From NCBI RefSeq assembly GCF_004117835.1, contig NZ_SDSC01000001.1, positions 1 to 64,000 on the forward strand: 64,000 bases of DNA. Direction: 5' to 3'. The DNA comes from Macrococcus sp. DPC7161. GTDB taxonomy: Bacteria > Bacillota > Bacilli > Staphylococcales > Staphylococcaceae. Under the pieces are notes generated by a model. That model was given only the letters and a program-made list of their open reading frames with translations, made no database searches and was not told the origin of the DNA. The first letter of the stretch is position 1, and every line of letters starts with the position of its first letter. Positions 55,631 to 64,000 of this stretch are shown here, piece by piece. The position numbers were made by a program, and so were the translations under genes.

Positions 55631-56728
55631 ATGGTCAACAAAGTTTGGTTTAGATACGGCATTGGATTGTTATTATTTTTTCTTATAATTAAATACTTTT
55701 TAGAAATTAATCACATTTTTTATCCTATTATTATAGTGGTACAATCAATTTTATTACCGCTTCTTCTAGGCGGATTTTTATATTATTGTACTGTACCAAT
55801 TCAAACATTTTTAGAGAAAAGAAAGTTTAAACGTTGGCAAAGTGTCCTATCGATAATGTTATTATTGTTCATTGCATTCGGTATTTTCGTCTCATTTTTA
55901 GGACCGGTTATTTATGATCAATCTAAAAATTTCGTAGACAGTTATCCTAAAATTGAAAAAGAAGTGAATCATTATATCAATGTAGCGTTAGATCAAAGAG
56001 ATAAGTTACCTGAAGATGCTAAAACTAAAATTAATGATGCATTAAGTAAAATCAATAATTCGATTGGTAAAATTATTTCAAATGCATTTAATGTAATTAC
56101 ATCATTTGTATCCACGATGTTTTTATTAATTTTAGTACCATTTTTCTTAATTTATATGTTAAAAGACCATGATAAATTTATCCCTTTTGTTACTCAAATT
56201 TTTAAAGGTGATCAAAAATTATTTGTCACAAAGTTATTTAAAGACATTGATAAAACTTTACGATCATATATTCAAGGTCAAGTGACTGTGAGTATCATTT
56301 TAGGTGTGCTATTATTAATTGGTTATTTTGTAATTGGATTAAAATATGCACTTATTCTAGCGTTATGGGGCATGGTGACAAACTTAATACCATTTTTAGG
56401 ACCATATTTAGCAATTATACCTGCAATGATCATTGCATTGATACAAGATCCAATAATGGTTGTCTATGTCATTATTATTATGTTTATTGCACAACAATTA
56501 GAAGGTAATATCATTACACCAAATGTTATGGGGAAATCGTTAAACATATATCCGTTAACAATCATTACAGTAATATTAGCAGCAGGAAATTTAGGTGGTT
56601 TTATGGCGATATTAGTCGCTGTGCCAACATATGCTGTATTAAAGGTTATCGTAACAAACACATATGAATATATTTTAAAAACAAATGAAAAAATTAAACA
56701 AAAAGAAAAAGTAGAAATGGATAGATAA
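55631..56728 (+). CDS. AI-2E/PerM family membrane transporter
   Basis: A 365-aa protein with about seven or eight membrane helices, a soluble loop near residues 95-160, and the family motif [34 protein letters not shown]. Some relatives export autoinducer-2, others work as Na+/H+ antiporters, so substrate is not assigned. AAGGAGGTCATT precedes the ATG. The -10 is likely TATAAT at 55602-55607. gtaB begins 10 bp after its stop, so the two genes are probably co-transcribed. Confidence 0.85.
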   Translation: MVNKVWFRYGIGLLLFFLIIKYFLEINHIFYPIIIVVQSILLPLLLGGFLYYCTVPIQTFLEKRKFKRWQSVLSIMLLLFIAFGIFVSFLGPVIYDQSKNFVDSYPKIEKEVNHYINVALDQRDKLPEDAKTKINDALSKINNSIGKIISNAFNVITSFVSTMFLLILVPFFLIYMLKDHDKFIPFVTQIFKGDQKLFVTKLFKDIDKTLRSYIQGQVTVSIILGVLLLIGYFVIGLKYALILALWGMVTNLIPFLGPYLAIIPAMIIALIQDPIMVVYVIIIMFIAQQLEGNIITPNVMGKSLNIYPLTIITVILAAGNLGGFMAILVAVPTYAVLKVIVTNTYEYILKTNEKIKQKEKVEMDR

Positions 56729-56738
56729 GGAGAATATT

Positions 56739-57608
56739 TTGAAAGTCAGAAAAGCAGTCATTCCAGCAGCAGGGTTAGGTTCAAGGTTTTTACCAGCTAC
56801 AAAAGCAATGCCGAAAGAAATTTTACCGATTTTAGACAAGCCTACGATTCAATACATTGTTGAAGAAGCAGTAAGAGCGGGTATTGAAGATATTATTATC
56901 GTCACAGGTAAACATAAACGTGCTATTGAAGACCATTTTGACTCACAGTTAGAATTAGAATTAAATTTAAAAGAAAAAGGTAAATTAGAATTACTTGAAA
57001 AAGTACAACATTCAACGAATTTAGCCAATATCTTTTATGTCCGCCAAAAGTCACCACAAGGTTTAGGGCATGCAATTTGGACAGCGAAGCAGTTCATTGG
57101 AGATGAACCTTTTGCTGTATTATTAGGGGACGATATTGTTGACGGTGAAGTACCTGCTATCAAACAACTTATGAATGTATATGATGAAACAAAAAAATCT
57201 GTTATCGGTGCTAAAACCGTTTCATACGAAGATACAGAACGTTATGGGATTATTGAAAGTAAATCTCAAGATGGTCGCATGTATGAGATTGATAATTTAA
57301 TTGAAAAGCCAAAGTTTGGTACAACAGACTCAAGATTAGCAATTATGGGGAGATACGTACTAACGCCTGATATTTTTGAGTATTTAGAAGAACAAAATAT
57401 TGGAGCAGGTGGAGAAATCCAATTAACAGATGCTATTCAAAGAGTTAATGAAGTAGATTCAGTATATGCATATGATTTCGAAGGAGATCGTTTTGACGTA
57501 GGAGACAAAATTGGATTTGTTAAAACAACAATGGAATATGCAATGCGTTCAGAAATGAAAGATGAACTGGTACCATTCTTAAAAGACTTGATACAAAAAT
57601 ACGAATAA
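56739..57608 (+). CDS. gtaB: UTP-glucose-1-phosphate uridylyltransferase
   Basis: GtaB (GalU) makes UDP-glucose from glucose-1-phosphate and UTP. The 289-aa protein has the nucleotidyltransferase start [47 protein letters not shown] and [12 protein letters not shown]. Translation starts at TTG (56739), 6 nt after AAGGAGA. The product feeds UgtP, encoded nearby at 58.8-60.0 kb, for glycolipid anchor synthesis. A strong bidirectional terminator separates it from the convergent ltaA. In S. aureus, as I recall, gtaB lies elsewhere. Confidence 0.95.
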   Translation: MKVRKAVIPAAGLGSRFLPATKAMPKEILPILDKPTIQYIVEEAVRAGIEDIIIVTGKHKRAIEDHFDSQLELELNLKEKGKLELLEKVQHSTNLANIFYVRQKSPQGLGHAIWTAKQFIGDEPFAVLLGDDIVDGEVPAIKQLMNVYDETKKSVIGAKTVSYEDTERYGIIESKSQDGRMYEIDNLIEKPKFGTTDSRLAIMGRYVLTPDIFEYLEEQNIGAGGEIQLTDAIQRVNEVDSVYAYDFEGDRFDVGDKIGFVKTTMEYAMRSEMKDELVPFLKDLIQKYE

Positions 57609-57625
57609 ATCGTTCTAAAGAAAGC

Positions 57626-57658
57626 AAAAAAGACATCCGTTAATGGATGTCTTTTTTT
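57626..57658. terminator. Bidirectional terminator between gtaB and ltaA
   Basis: A 13-bp stem (AAAAAAGACATCC with its complement 57645-57657) and a 7-nt loop; ltaA ends within its right arm. Confidence 0.9.
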
Positions 57659-58842
57659 AATGTTGATCGATGTTTAATAAAGTAAATAGTATAGAAACAA
57701 GCTAAGAAGATGAACAAACTACCTGAAACATAAAAAGTATATTTGGATTCTCGGAAAATCTCAGTGATTAAACCACCGATAATTGGACCTAACATTGTTC
57801 CAATACCTTGAATACTATTGAATACACCCCATGTTTCTTCTTTTAATTGTTCATGTATTTCACTTGCCATAAATGCATTCCAACCAGGTAGTAATAAACC
57901 ATAAAATATACCAATCGTAAATGCGATAGCACAAGCAATATAGTAATTGGTAACGGTTGTTAAATAAAAAATGAGACTACCATAAACAATAAATCCTAAT
58001 AAAATAATGCCATAAGTATATTTTTTAGAAATCTGATCCATTATTTTTGAAATAAATAACATTGAAATGGTACAGCCGAATCCACCGGCGATTAAAATAT
58101 ATGTATATTCTAATGTTGTAACATTCAAGTGCTTCATCGCGAACGTTGGTAAGATGGGTACTAGCATTCCAATTGCTAAACCTTGAAATAATATGCCAGG
58201 GAATAAATTCATATGTCTTCTAGCAACTGTATAAATTTTATTGAGTTGTACCTTCAAAGACTTTTTCTCAATATAAGATACTTCTACATTGACAAAAAAG
58301 TAAAGTATCCATGCAATGAGAATAAAGAGCGGCATTAAAAATGAAAAATGTGTTGGATGTACTTTAATCAGTAAGTTCATCCCAATCATTCCTGCAATCA
58401 TACCGACAAGCCATGCAAAATAAACATAACCCATTTGCTTTGTGCGCTCATTATCATTGACCGAACTTAACATAATAACCCAAATTGGACAAACAGCAAT
58501 TCCTAAAACAATTGCTGCAAATATAAGTGTCATTGGTGTTGTAAAAAATACGATTAATCCTAAACCTATAAAACCAAAAAGAAAGCTAAAGTTTAAAACG
58601 CGTTTTGTACCATATCGTTTTAACAAAAAGCCAACTGTAAAATTCGTTAATGCATCAAAAATAAAATGAAGAGAAATACATACTGACACAATACCTACTG
58701 TAATACCAGTTTTATTTGTAGGTAATATGGTTAAATAACTTAGTATGTACATCCCTCTTGCAAATTCCATTAAAAACAGAATAATCAACATGAACCAAAA
58801 GTTCTTGCCTGATATATATTTATTTTGAGATAAGTTTTGCAT
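57640..58842 (-). CDS. ltaA: Glycolipid flippase LtaA (MFS family)
   Basis: LtaA moves gentiobiosyl-diacylglycerol across the membrane so that it can anchor lipoteichoic acid. The 400-aa protein has 12 hydrophobic helices of the major facilitator superfamily, with MFS loop residues such as FLLKRYGTKRVLN and the lumen-facing PTLPTFAMKH-like stretch LVPILPTF. Its start overlaps the end of ugtP by 23 bp, so the two are translationally coupled. Length is close to S. aureus LtaA (396 aa). The neighbouring ugtP makes its substrate. Confidence 0.93.
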   Translation of the reverse strand: MQNLSQNKYISGKNFWFMLIILFLMEFARGMYILSYLTILPTNKTGITVGIVSVCISLHFIFDALTNFTVGFLLKRYGTKRVLNFSFLFGFIGLGLIVFFTTPMTLIFAAIVLGIAVCPIWVIMLSSVNDNERTKQMGYVYFAWLVGMIAGMIGMNLLIKVHPTHFSFLMPLFILIAWILYFFVNVEVSYIEKKSLKVQLNKIYTVARRHMNLFPGILFQGLAIGMLVPILPTFAMKHLNVTTLEYTYILIAGGFGCTISMLFISKIMDQISKKYTYGIILLGFIVYGSLIFYLTTVTNYYIACAIAFTIGIFYGLLLPGWNAFMASEIHEQLKEETWGVFNSIQGIGTMLGPIIGGLITEIFRESKYTFYVSGSLFIFLACFYTIYFIKHRSTLKKDIH

Positions 58843-59986
58843 ACAGTGAAGCTTTCGATAATAATTGTTTCGTCATCATTGATTCATTCAACATGTAAAT
58901 AATGTCTTCACAAATCACTTTTGCTGCATTCGGTTTATAGGATAATTGCATATTTTGTTTTAATTTTAATAGTTCTTTATCATGGTTTAATAAATCTTGA
59001 ACCACATGTACTGTTTCATCATAAGTATGTGTAATACGACCATAGCCTTGATTTGAAAAATAAATGGCATTTTCACCTTCTTGACCAGGTGCTGGATTAA
59101 AGAATACTAATGGGATGGCTTTACATAAACTTTCTGTTATAGTAATGCCGCCTGGCTTTGTAAGCATTAAATCACAAGCATCCATCCATTGATCCATATC
59201 TTGAGTGTAACCAATCACTAAAACATGATGTGCATGCTTAAATTGATTTTTTAAATTATTTAGTAATTGTTGATTGCTACCACAAACGACTACAAATTGT
59301 TTTGTTTCATCTTGACTCATTCGTTCAAGCATTGTATTAAAACCTTCAACAACACCAAAAGCACCAGCAACCATTAATAAAGTTTTTTTCGATGGATCTA
59401 ATTGATGTTGAGTTAGCCATGCAGTGCGATCTTTTTTCTGCTCAAACTTATTATGAATAGGGATGCCAGTCACTTCGATTCGATGAGCATCTACACCAAT
59501 ATTTAATAGTTCATTTTTAACTTTTTCGCATGCGACATAATAACGTTCAGATTTTGGCGTATACCAATTCTTATGAAAATTATAATCAGTTATCACAGTT
59601 ACAACTGGTATATTTAAATTGAACGCATCTTTAATCAACGAAACAACCGGTGTTGGGAATGTAAGTAGAATTAAATCTGGTTTTTCTTTGATTAAAATAT
59701 TTATTAACCGATTAAGACCATAATATTTATAGAAGCAGCGATCAAGGTCATTTTGATTGGCATAATAAAAATGTTTGTAGCTCTTTCTAAAATATTTATA
59801 ACTGTTTAAGTAATATTTTTTTGCGATATTAGTAATCACAGGGTGTGCTTCCAAGAAAAGATCGTGTTCAATAATATTGAGAGATTTTAAATTCATTTCA
59901 TTGAATTGATTCACGATACTGTTCGTTACAGAAATATGACCATTTCCAAAAGATCCTGTAAGAATCAATATTTTTTTATTTTGCAT
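58820..59986 (-). CDS. ugtP: Processive diacylglycerol beta-glucosyltransferase UgtP (YpfP)
   Basis: UgtP adds two glucose units from UDP-glucose to diacylglycerol, giving Glc2-DAG, the LTA anchor. The 388-aa GT28/MGDG-synthase-type protein has the N-terminal ILILTGSFGNGHISVTNSI, PTPVVSLIKDAFN, and the donor-binding LMLTKPGGITITESL near residues 280-295. ATG at 59986 follows GGAGTGTGTGGC and is preferred to the in-frame GTG upstream. It is divergent from murE. In rich media UgtP links nutrient supply to cell size in Bacillus. Confidence 0.95.
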   Translation of the reverse strand: MQNKKILILTGSFGNGHISVTNSIVNQFNEMNLKSLNIIEHDLFLEAHPVITNIAKKYYLNSYKYFRKSYKHFYYANQNDLDRCFYKYYGLNRLINILIKEKPDLILLTFPTPVVSLIKDAFNLNIPVVTVITDYNFHKNWYTPKSERYYVACEKVKNELLNIGVDAHRIEVTGIPIHNKFEQKKDRTAWLTQHQLDPSKKTLLMVAGAFGVVEGFNTMLERMSQDETKQFVVVCGSNQQLLNNLKNQFKHAHHVLVIGYTQDMDQWMDACDLMLTKPGGITITESLCKAIPLVFFNPAPGQEGENAIYFSNQGYGRITHTYDETVHVVQDLLNHDKELLKLKQNMQLSYKPNAAKVICEDIIYMLNESMMTKQLLSKASLYAKLISK

Positions 59987-60223
59987 GCCACACACTCCAG
60001 TTAATTGATTTACACACTATGCATTTATGTTATTTTAACGCATAATCAGTATTTTGTGAAAACATATTATGTGACATTACAAAAAAATTACAAAAAACGG
60101 TAAGTATCTTAACAATTTGTTCATATCTTTCATATTACATATCACAAAATAATCGAATTGGATGTCGAACAAAACTAATAGAGTAGTGTATAATAGAATA
60201 TTGTATAAGAAGGAGGCTACCTG

Positions 60224-61705
60224 ATGAAAGTCAATGCATTATTATCTATGATTAAAGCTAAAAAAATATATGGAAAAATACCTGATGAAGTCACACATAT
60301 TGAAGTAGATTCTAGAAAAATTACTCCATCAAGTGTGTTTGTAGCAAGTGTTGGTTATACAGTGGATAGCCACCGCTTTATTCCAAATGTGATTCAACAA
60401 GGATGCAAAGTCATCGTAGTTAATCAATACCAACCAGATGTCAGTGAAGATGTCCTCCAAATTGTTGTAAAAGATACTTTAAAGGTAGCAAGTATTTTTG
60501 CACAAGCAATTTACAATTTTCCGAGTAAGCAACTTACAACGTATGGTGTCACTGGTACAAACGGTAAGACGAGTGTTGCTACGATGATTCATCAATTGCA
60601 CCGTGCATTAAATATTAGTGCTGCTTATTTAGGCACGAATGGTTTTCAAATTAATGAAAATAGTGCTAAAGGAACAAATTCAACACCAGAAACGATTACA
60701 TTAAACCATTATATCAATGAAGCTTTACAACATAATGTCAAAGCGATGAGTATGGAAGTTTCAAGTCACGGACTTGCTTTAGGAAGAACCAATGGCGTGC
60801 ATTTTAATGTGGCCATATTTACCAACTTAACGCAAGATCATTTAGATTTTCATGGCACAATGGAACGTTATGGATTTCATAAATCATTATTGTTTGCTGG
60901 ACTTGGCCATGACTTCGAAAATCCGAGTTACGCAGTAGTAAATGGTGATGACCCTTATTCAAAAGAGATAAATTTAGCGACACCAAGAGAAGTCATCACA
61001 TATGGTATTCATGAAGCTGTAGATTTTAAAGCTTTAGATATTCAAGAATCATTATCTGGTACTACCTTTAAATTAGATACCCCAGAAGGTGTATTTGATG
61101 TTGAAAGTCCTTATTTAGGATTATTTAATGTTTATAACTTAACGAGTGCAATTTGTGCATTATGGACACAAGGGCACGCATTAAATGATTTAGTGAAAGT
61201 CACAAAACAATTAGGTGCAGTTGAAGGGCGATTAGAAGTTTTAGATCGTAACTTACCAATTGACCTCATTATTGATTATGCACATACACCCGATGGTATG
61301 AATAAGCTGATTGATGCAGTACAACCTTTTGTAAAAGGTAAATTGATTTTTCTAGTTGGTATGGCGGGTGAGCGTGATTTAACGAAGACACCTGAAATGG
61401 GAGCCATAGCTTGTCGAGCAGATTACGTCATCTTTACACCAGATAATCCCGCAAATGACAATCCTAAAAAGTTAACGGATGCATTAGAATCTGGTGCAAC
61501 ACACCAAAATTATATTTCTTTTGAAGATAGAGCAGAAGGGATTCGTCATGCGATTGAAGTCTCAGAACCTGGTGATATGGTTGTATTAGCATCTAAAGGT
61601 CGTGAACCTTACCAAATTATGAAAAATTACGTTAAAGTACCACATCGTGATGATTTGATTGGATTAGAAGCGGCATACAAAAAATACGGAAAAACAGAAA
61701 GTTAG
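60224..61705 (+). CDS. murE: UDP-N-acetylmuramoyl-tripeptide synthetase, L-lysine-adding
   Basis: MurE adds the third stem residue to UDP-MurNAc-Ala-Glu. The 493-aa Mur ligase has the ATP loop [13 protein letters not shown], the lysyl-carbamate region and the substrate-specificity motif DNPAND at residues 407-412. Enzymes that add meso-diaminopimelate carry DNPR here, so this is an L-Lys enzyme, consistent with staphylococcal peptidoglycan. GGAGGCTACCTG precedes the ATG. A TATAAT at 60189-60194 is the probable -10. Confidence 0.96.
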   Translation: MKVNALLSMIKAKKIYGKIPDEVTHIEVDSRKITPSSVFVASVGYTVDSHRFIPNVIQQGCKVIVVNQYQPDVSEDVLQIVVKDTLKVASIFAQAIYNFPSKQLTTYGVTGTNGKTSVATMIHQLHRALNISAAYLGTNGFQINENSAKGTNSTPETITLNHYINEALQHNVKAMSMEVSSHGLALGRTNGVHFNVAIFTNLTQDHLDFHGTMERYGFHKSLLFAGLGHDFENPSYAVVNGDDPYSKEINLATPREVITYGIHEAVDFKALDIQESLSGTTFKLDTPEGVFDVESPYLGLFNVYNLTSAICALWTQGHALNDLVKVTKQLGAVEGRLEVLDRNLPIDLIIDYAHTPDGMNKLIDAVQPFVKGKLIFLVGMAGERDLTKTPEMGAIACRADYVIFTPDNPANDNPKKLTDALESGATHQNYISFEDRAEGIRHAIEVSEPGDMVVLASKGREPYQIMKNYVKVPHRDDLIGLEAAYKKYGKTES

Positions 61706-61716
61706 AAGAGGGCATT

Positions 61717-61956
61717 ATGAAAATAAGAATAAGTAATGGAGAAAATTTAACATGTAAAGTTTATATTCATGAGAATAAAAAAGAAGAAAATTTCTTAGTC
61801 AGTATCCCAGATATTTTCTTCTCAATTCAATTTGACTATGATTTATATGGAGAAAGTTTAGTAGAACATTTATATCTACATTTATTTAATATTTTAGACC
61901 ATGATGATGCGAATGAGTTAGCTTTACGTATCAGTCAATGGACAAGTGAAACATAA
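61717..61956 (+). CDS. Small protein, possibly YueH-like
   Basis: A 79-aa acidic protein between murE and prfC. It has no membrane segment or signal. The C-terminal half [28 protein letters not shown] is probably helical. I believe this matches the YueH-like family reported at this place in staphylococci, but I could not confirm it. Spacing of 11 bp after murE and 10 bp before prfC, each with a ribosome site (GAAGAGGGC and AAGGAG), supports it as a real gene in a three-gene transcript. Confidence 0.65.
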   Translation: MKIRISNGENLTCKVYIHENKKEENFLVSIPDIFFSIQFDYDLYGESLVEHLYLHLFNILDHDDANELALRISQWTSET

Positions 61957-61966
61957 GGAGAAAATA

Positions 61967-63529
61967 ATGAGTTTAAAACAAGAAGTAGAAATAAGAAAAA
62001 CATTCGCGATCATTTCCCATCCGGATGCTGGTAAAACAACATTAACTGAAAAATTACTTTTATTCGGTGGGGCGATTCGTGAAGCTGGTACTGTTAAAGG
62101 GAAAAAAACAGGCAAGTTCGCTACAAGTGACTGGATGGATGTAGAAAAAGAGCGTGGTATTTCTGTTACAAGTTCAGTTATGCAATTTGATTATGATCAT
62201 TACAAAATTAATATTTTAGATACACCTGGTCACGAAGACTTCTCAGAAGATACGTATCGTACTTTAATGGCAGTTGACAGTGCGGTCATGGTGATTGACT
62301 GTGCAAAAGGTATTGAGCCTCAAACATTAAAGTTATTCAAAGTATGTAAAATGCGTGGTATTCCAATCTTTACTTTTATTAATAAACTTGACCGTGTTGG
62401 AAAAGAACCATTTGAATTACTTGAAGAAATTGAAAAAACATTAGAAATTGAAACATATCCAATGAACTGGCCAATCGGTATGGGTCAATCTTTCTTCGGT
62501 ATTATTGATCGTAAAGAACGTACGATTGAACCATTTAGAGATGAAGAAAATTTATTACACATTAATGAAGATTATGAACTTGAAGAATCACATCCTATTT
62601 CAAATGATTCAGCGTTTACTCAAGCGATTGAAGAATTGATGTTAGTTGATGAAGCGGGTGAAGCATTTGATAAAGAGAAATTATTGGTAGGCGATTTAAC
62701 ACCAGTATTCTTCGGTTCAGCATTGTCTAACTTTGGTGTACAAAACTTTTTAAATGCATACGTAGATCATGCGCCAATGCCATCAGGTAGAAAAACTGAA
62801 GAAGGTGAAGTCGTTTCACCTTTTGATGAAAGTTTCTCTGGATTCATCTTTAAAATTCAAGCGAATATGAATCCACAACACCGAGATAGAATTGCATTTA
62901 TGCGTGTTGTAAGTGGTGCATTTGAACGCGGTATGGATGTAAAGTTAACAAGAACTGATAAAAAATTAAAAATTTCAAGATCGACTAGCTTCATGGCAGA
63001 TGATACGAAAACAGTTAATCATGCTGTAAGCGGTGATATTATCGGGTTATACGATTCAGGTAATTTCCAAATTGGAGATACATTAGTAGGCGGCAATCAA
63101 AAGTTTAAATTTGAGAAATTACCTCAATTTACTCCTGAAATCTTTATGAAAGTTTCAGCGAAAAATGTCATGAAACAAAAGCATTTTCACAAAGGGATTG
63201 AGCAATTGGTACAAGAAGGAGCGATTCAGTTATATCGTACACTTCATACAAATCAAATCATCTTAGGTGCAGTTGGACAATTACAATTTGAAGTATTTGA
63301 ACATCGTATGAATAATGAATATAATGTCGATGTCATTATGGAACCAGTTGGTCGTAAAATTGCTAGATGGATAGAAAATGAAGAAGATATAAGAGATGCG
63401 ATGAACTCTAGTCGTTCTATTTTAGTAGATGATCGCTTCGGCAATAAAGTATTCTTATTTGAAAATGAATTTGCAACACGTTGGTTTATGGATAAATTCC
63501 CAGAAATCAAGTTGTACAGTTTATTGTAA
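61967..63529 (+). CDS. prfC: Peptide chain release factor 3
   Basis: RF3 is a GTPase that removes RF1/RF2 after peptide release. The 520-aa protein has the G1 motif [16 protein letters not shown]2 around [16 protein letters not shown]3 [15 protein letters not shown]4 NKLDR, and the domain III/IV elongation-factor-like end with [19 protein letters not shown] at 61967 follows AAGGAGAAAATA, so an upstream in-frame ATG at 61946 (within the previous gene) is not used. Confidence 0.96.
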   Translation: MSLKQEVEIRKTFAIISHPDAGKTTLTEKLLLFGGAIREAGTVKGKKTGKFATSDWMDVEKERGISVTSSVMQFDYDHYKINILDTPGHEDFSEDTYRTLMAVDSAVMVIDCAKGIEPQTLKLFKVCKMRGIPIFTFINKLDRVGKEPFELLEEIEKTLEIETYPMNWPIGMGQSFFGIIDRKERTIEPFRDEENLLHINEDYELEESHPISNDSAFTQAIEELMLVDEAGEAFDKEKLLVGDLTPVFFGSALSNFGVQNFLNAYVDHAPMPSGRKTEEGEVVSPFDESFSGFIFKIQANMNPQHRDRIAFMRVVSGAFERGMDVKLTRTDKKLKISRSTSFMADDTKTVNHAVSGDIIGLYDSGNFQIGDTLVGGNQKFKFEKLPQFTPEIFMKVSAKNVMKQKHFHKGIEQLVQEGAIQLYRTLHTNQIILGAVGQLQFEVFEHRMNNEYNVDVIMEPVGRKIARWIENEEDIRDAMNSSRSILVDDRFGNKVFLFENEFATRWFMDKFPEIKLYSLL

Positions 63530-63555
63530 TAGGTTTTAATATTAAGTGTTCATTA

Positions 63556-63592
63556 AAAAAGCGTATTTATGATGAGTAAATACGCTTTTTAT
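63556..63592 (+). terminator. Terminator after prfC
   Basis: A perfect 14-bp stem (63556-63569 with 63577-63590) with a 7-nt loop and T run. Confidence 0.85.
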
Positions 63593-63657
63593 CGTATAAT
63601 AGTTTTTATATGATTTTTATATTGTATAAAATTAAACATTAAGGTTGGAGAATATAA

Positions 63658-64000
63658 ATGGATATATCGATTTTAATTAGTTATTTATGGATTGTAATAG
63701 TACTAGTTGTTTTAGAAGGTTTATTGGCTGCAGATAATGCAATTGTAATGGCTGTAATGGTAAAACATTTACCAGAAGAACAAAGGAAAAAAGCTTTGTT
63801 TTATGGACTTTTAGGAGCATTTGTATTTCGATTTGCGTCTTTATTTGTCATTGCGTATTTAGCGAAGTATTGGCAAATTCAAGCAATAGGTGCAGCATAT
63901 TTACTTTATATGTCGATTAAAAATTTAATTGATTTCTACAAAACAGGAGATTCACAATCTGAAGAAGAAGCACATGAACTTGAAGAACAATACGAAAGTA
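63658..64000 (+). CDS. TerC-family membrane protein, N-terminal part (cut by window edge)
   Basis: Open from ATG at 63658 to the window end (114 codons). It begins MDISILISYLWIVIVLVVLEG, then LLAADNAIVMAVMVKHLP with the conserved acidic and asparagine pair (ADNA) of the TerC family, then GLLGAFVFRFASLF and further hydrophobic helices. An acidic cytoplasmic stretch (SEEEAHELEEQYE) begins near the cut. TerC/Alx-family proteins act in manganese export or tellurite resistance. AAGGTTGGAG is the ribosome site. No yybP-ykoY manganese riboswitch fits in the 66-bp gap after the prfC terminator. Confidence 0.9.
   Translation, partial: MDISILISYLWIVIVLVVLEGLLAADNAIVMAVMVKHLPEEQRKKALFYGLLGAFVFRFASLFVIAYLAKYWQIQAIGAAYLLYMSIKNLIDFYKTGDSQSEEEAHELEEQYES

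Noticed and set aside
63591-63657. yybP-ykoY manganese riboswitch before the TerC-family gene
   Set aside because: The 66-bp gap after the terminator is too short and lacks the conserved loops.

Overview
The window is a chromosomal stretch of a low-GC Firmicute that is almost certainly a Staphylococcus. Gene order (pgi, spsA/spsB, addB/addA, fah, cdr, sufT, clpB, fabH/fabF, opp, trpS, spxA, mecA, coiA, pepF, rsaE, yjbH, relQ, nadK, fabI, ltaA/ugtP, murE, prfC), AT-rich codon use, strong AGGAGG-type ribosome sites and the RsaE sRNA all fit. Several details differ from the S. aureus order as I remember it: rocA sits next to rocD/gudB, an iron alcohol dehydrogenase precedes argH, an FNR-type regulator lies between sufT and clpB, gtaB sits beside ltaA/ugtP, and no mgtE lies between the RluA-family gene and the CPA2 antiporter. 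I therefore favour a non-aureus species; this is inference from memory, not a database result.

Layout. 1-330: end of an IS3-type insertion sequence with a terminal hairpin. 330-6.3 kb: S1-domain protein, then proline/arginine/glutamate catabolism (rocA, rocD, gudB, with a perfect cre site before gudB) and a butanol-dehydrogenase-type ADH. 6.4-8.9 kb: argGH on the minus strand. 9.1-23.3 kb: pgi, a VTT membrane protein with two type I signal peptidases, the AddAB (RexAB) recombination helicase-nuclease plus an unrecognised multi-spanning membrane protein, a FAH-family hydrolase, a YisL-like protein and a secreted membrane-anchored GH13-like protein with a degraded active site. 23.3-29.8 kb: CoA-disulfide reductase, HAD phosphatase, SufT, an FNR-like regulator with a C-terminal CX2CX4C motif, and clpB behind a CtsR operator. 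29.8-33.8 kb: Med/BMP-like lipoprotein-type protein and fabHF behind a FapR-like box. 34.2-40.3 kb: oppBCDF and oppA, each with its own promoter followed by a CodY-like box; the two promoter regions look like copies of one another.

40.4-51.4 kb: trpS; the Spx proteolysis group (spxA, mecA, yjbH) with coiA, pepF, the RsaE sRNA and a truncated haemoglobin; then the CYTH / UPF0738 / relQ / nadK / pseudouridine synthase block. 51.4-56.7 kb: CPA2 antiporter, fabI, YjcG-like 2H protein, esterase, AI-2E/PerM-family protein. 56.7-64 kb: gtaB, ltaA and ugtP (the full route from glucose-1-phosphate to exported lipoteichoic acid glycolipid anchor), murE, a small protein, prfC and the start of a TerC-family gene cut by the window edge.

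The window is mostly conserved core genome; no CRISPR array, prophage, tRNA or rRNA was seen. The points most worth following are the FNR-like Fe-S regulator beside sufT, the duplicated CodY-controlled opp promoters, an spsA-position signal peptidase that keeps its catalytic dyad, the GH13-like pseudoenzyme, the unknown membrane protein joined to addBA, and the IS end whose hairpin covers the transposase ribosome site.
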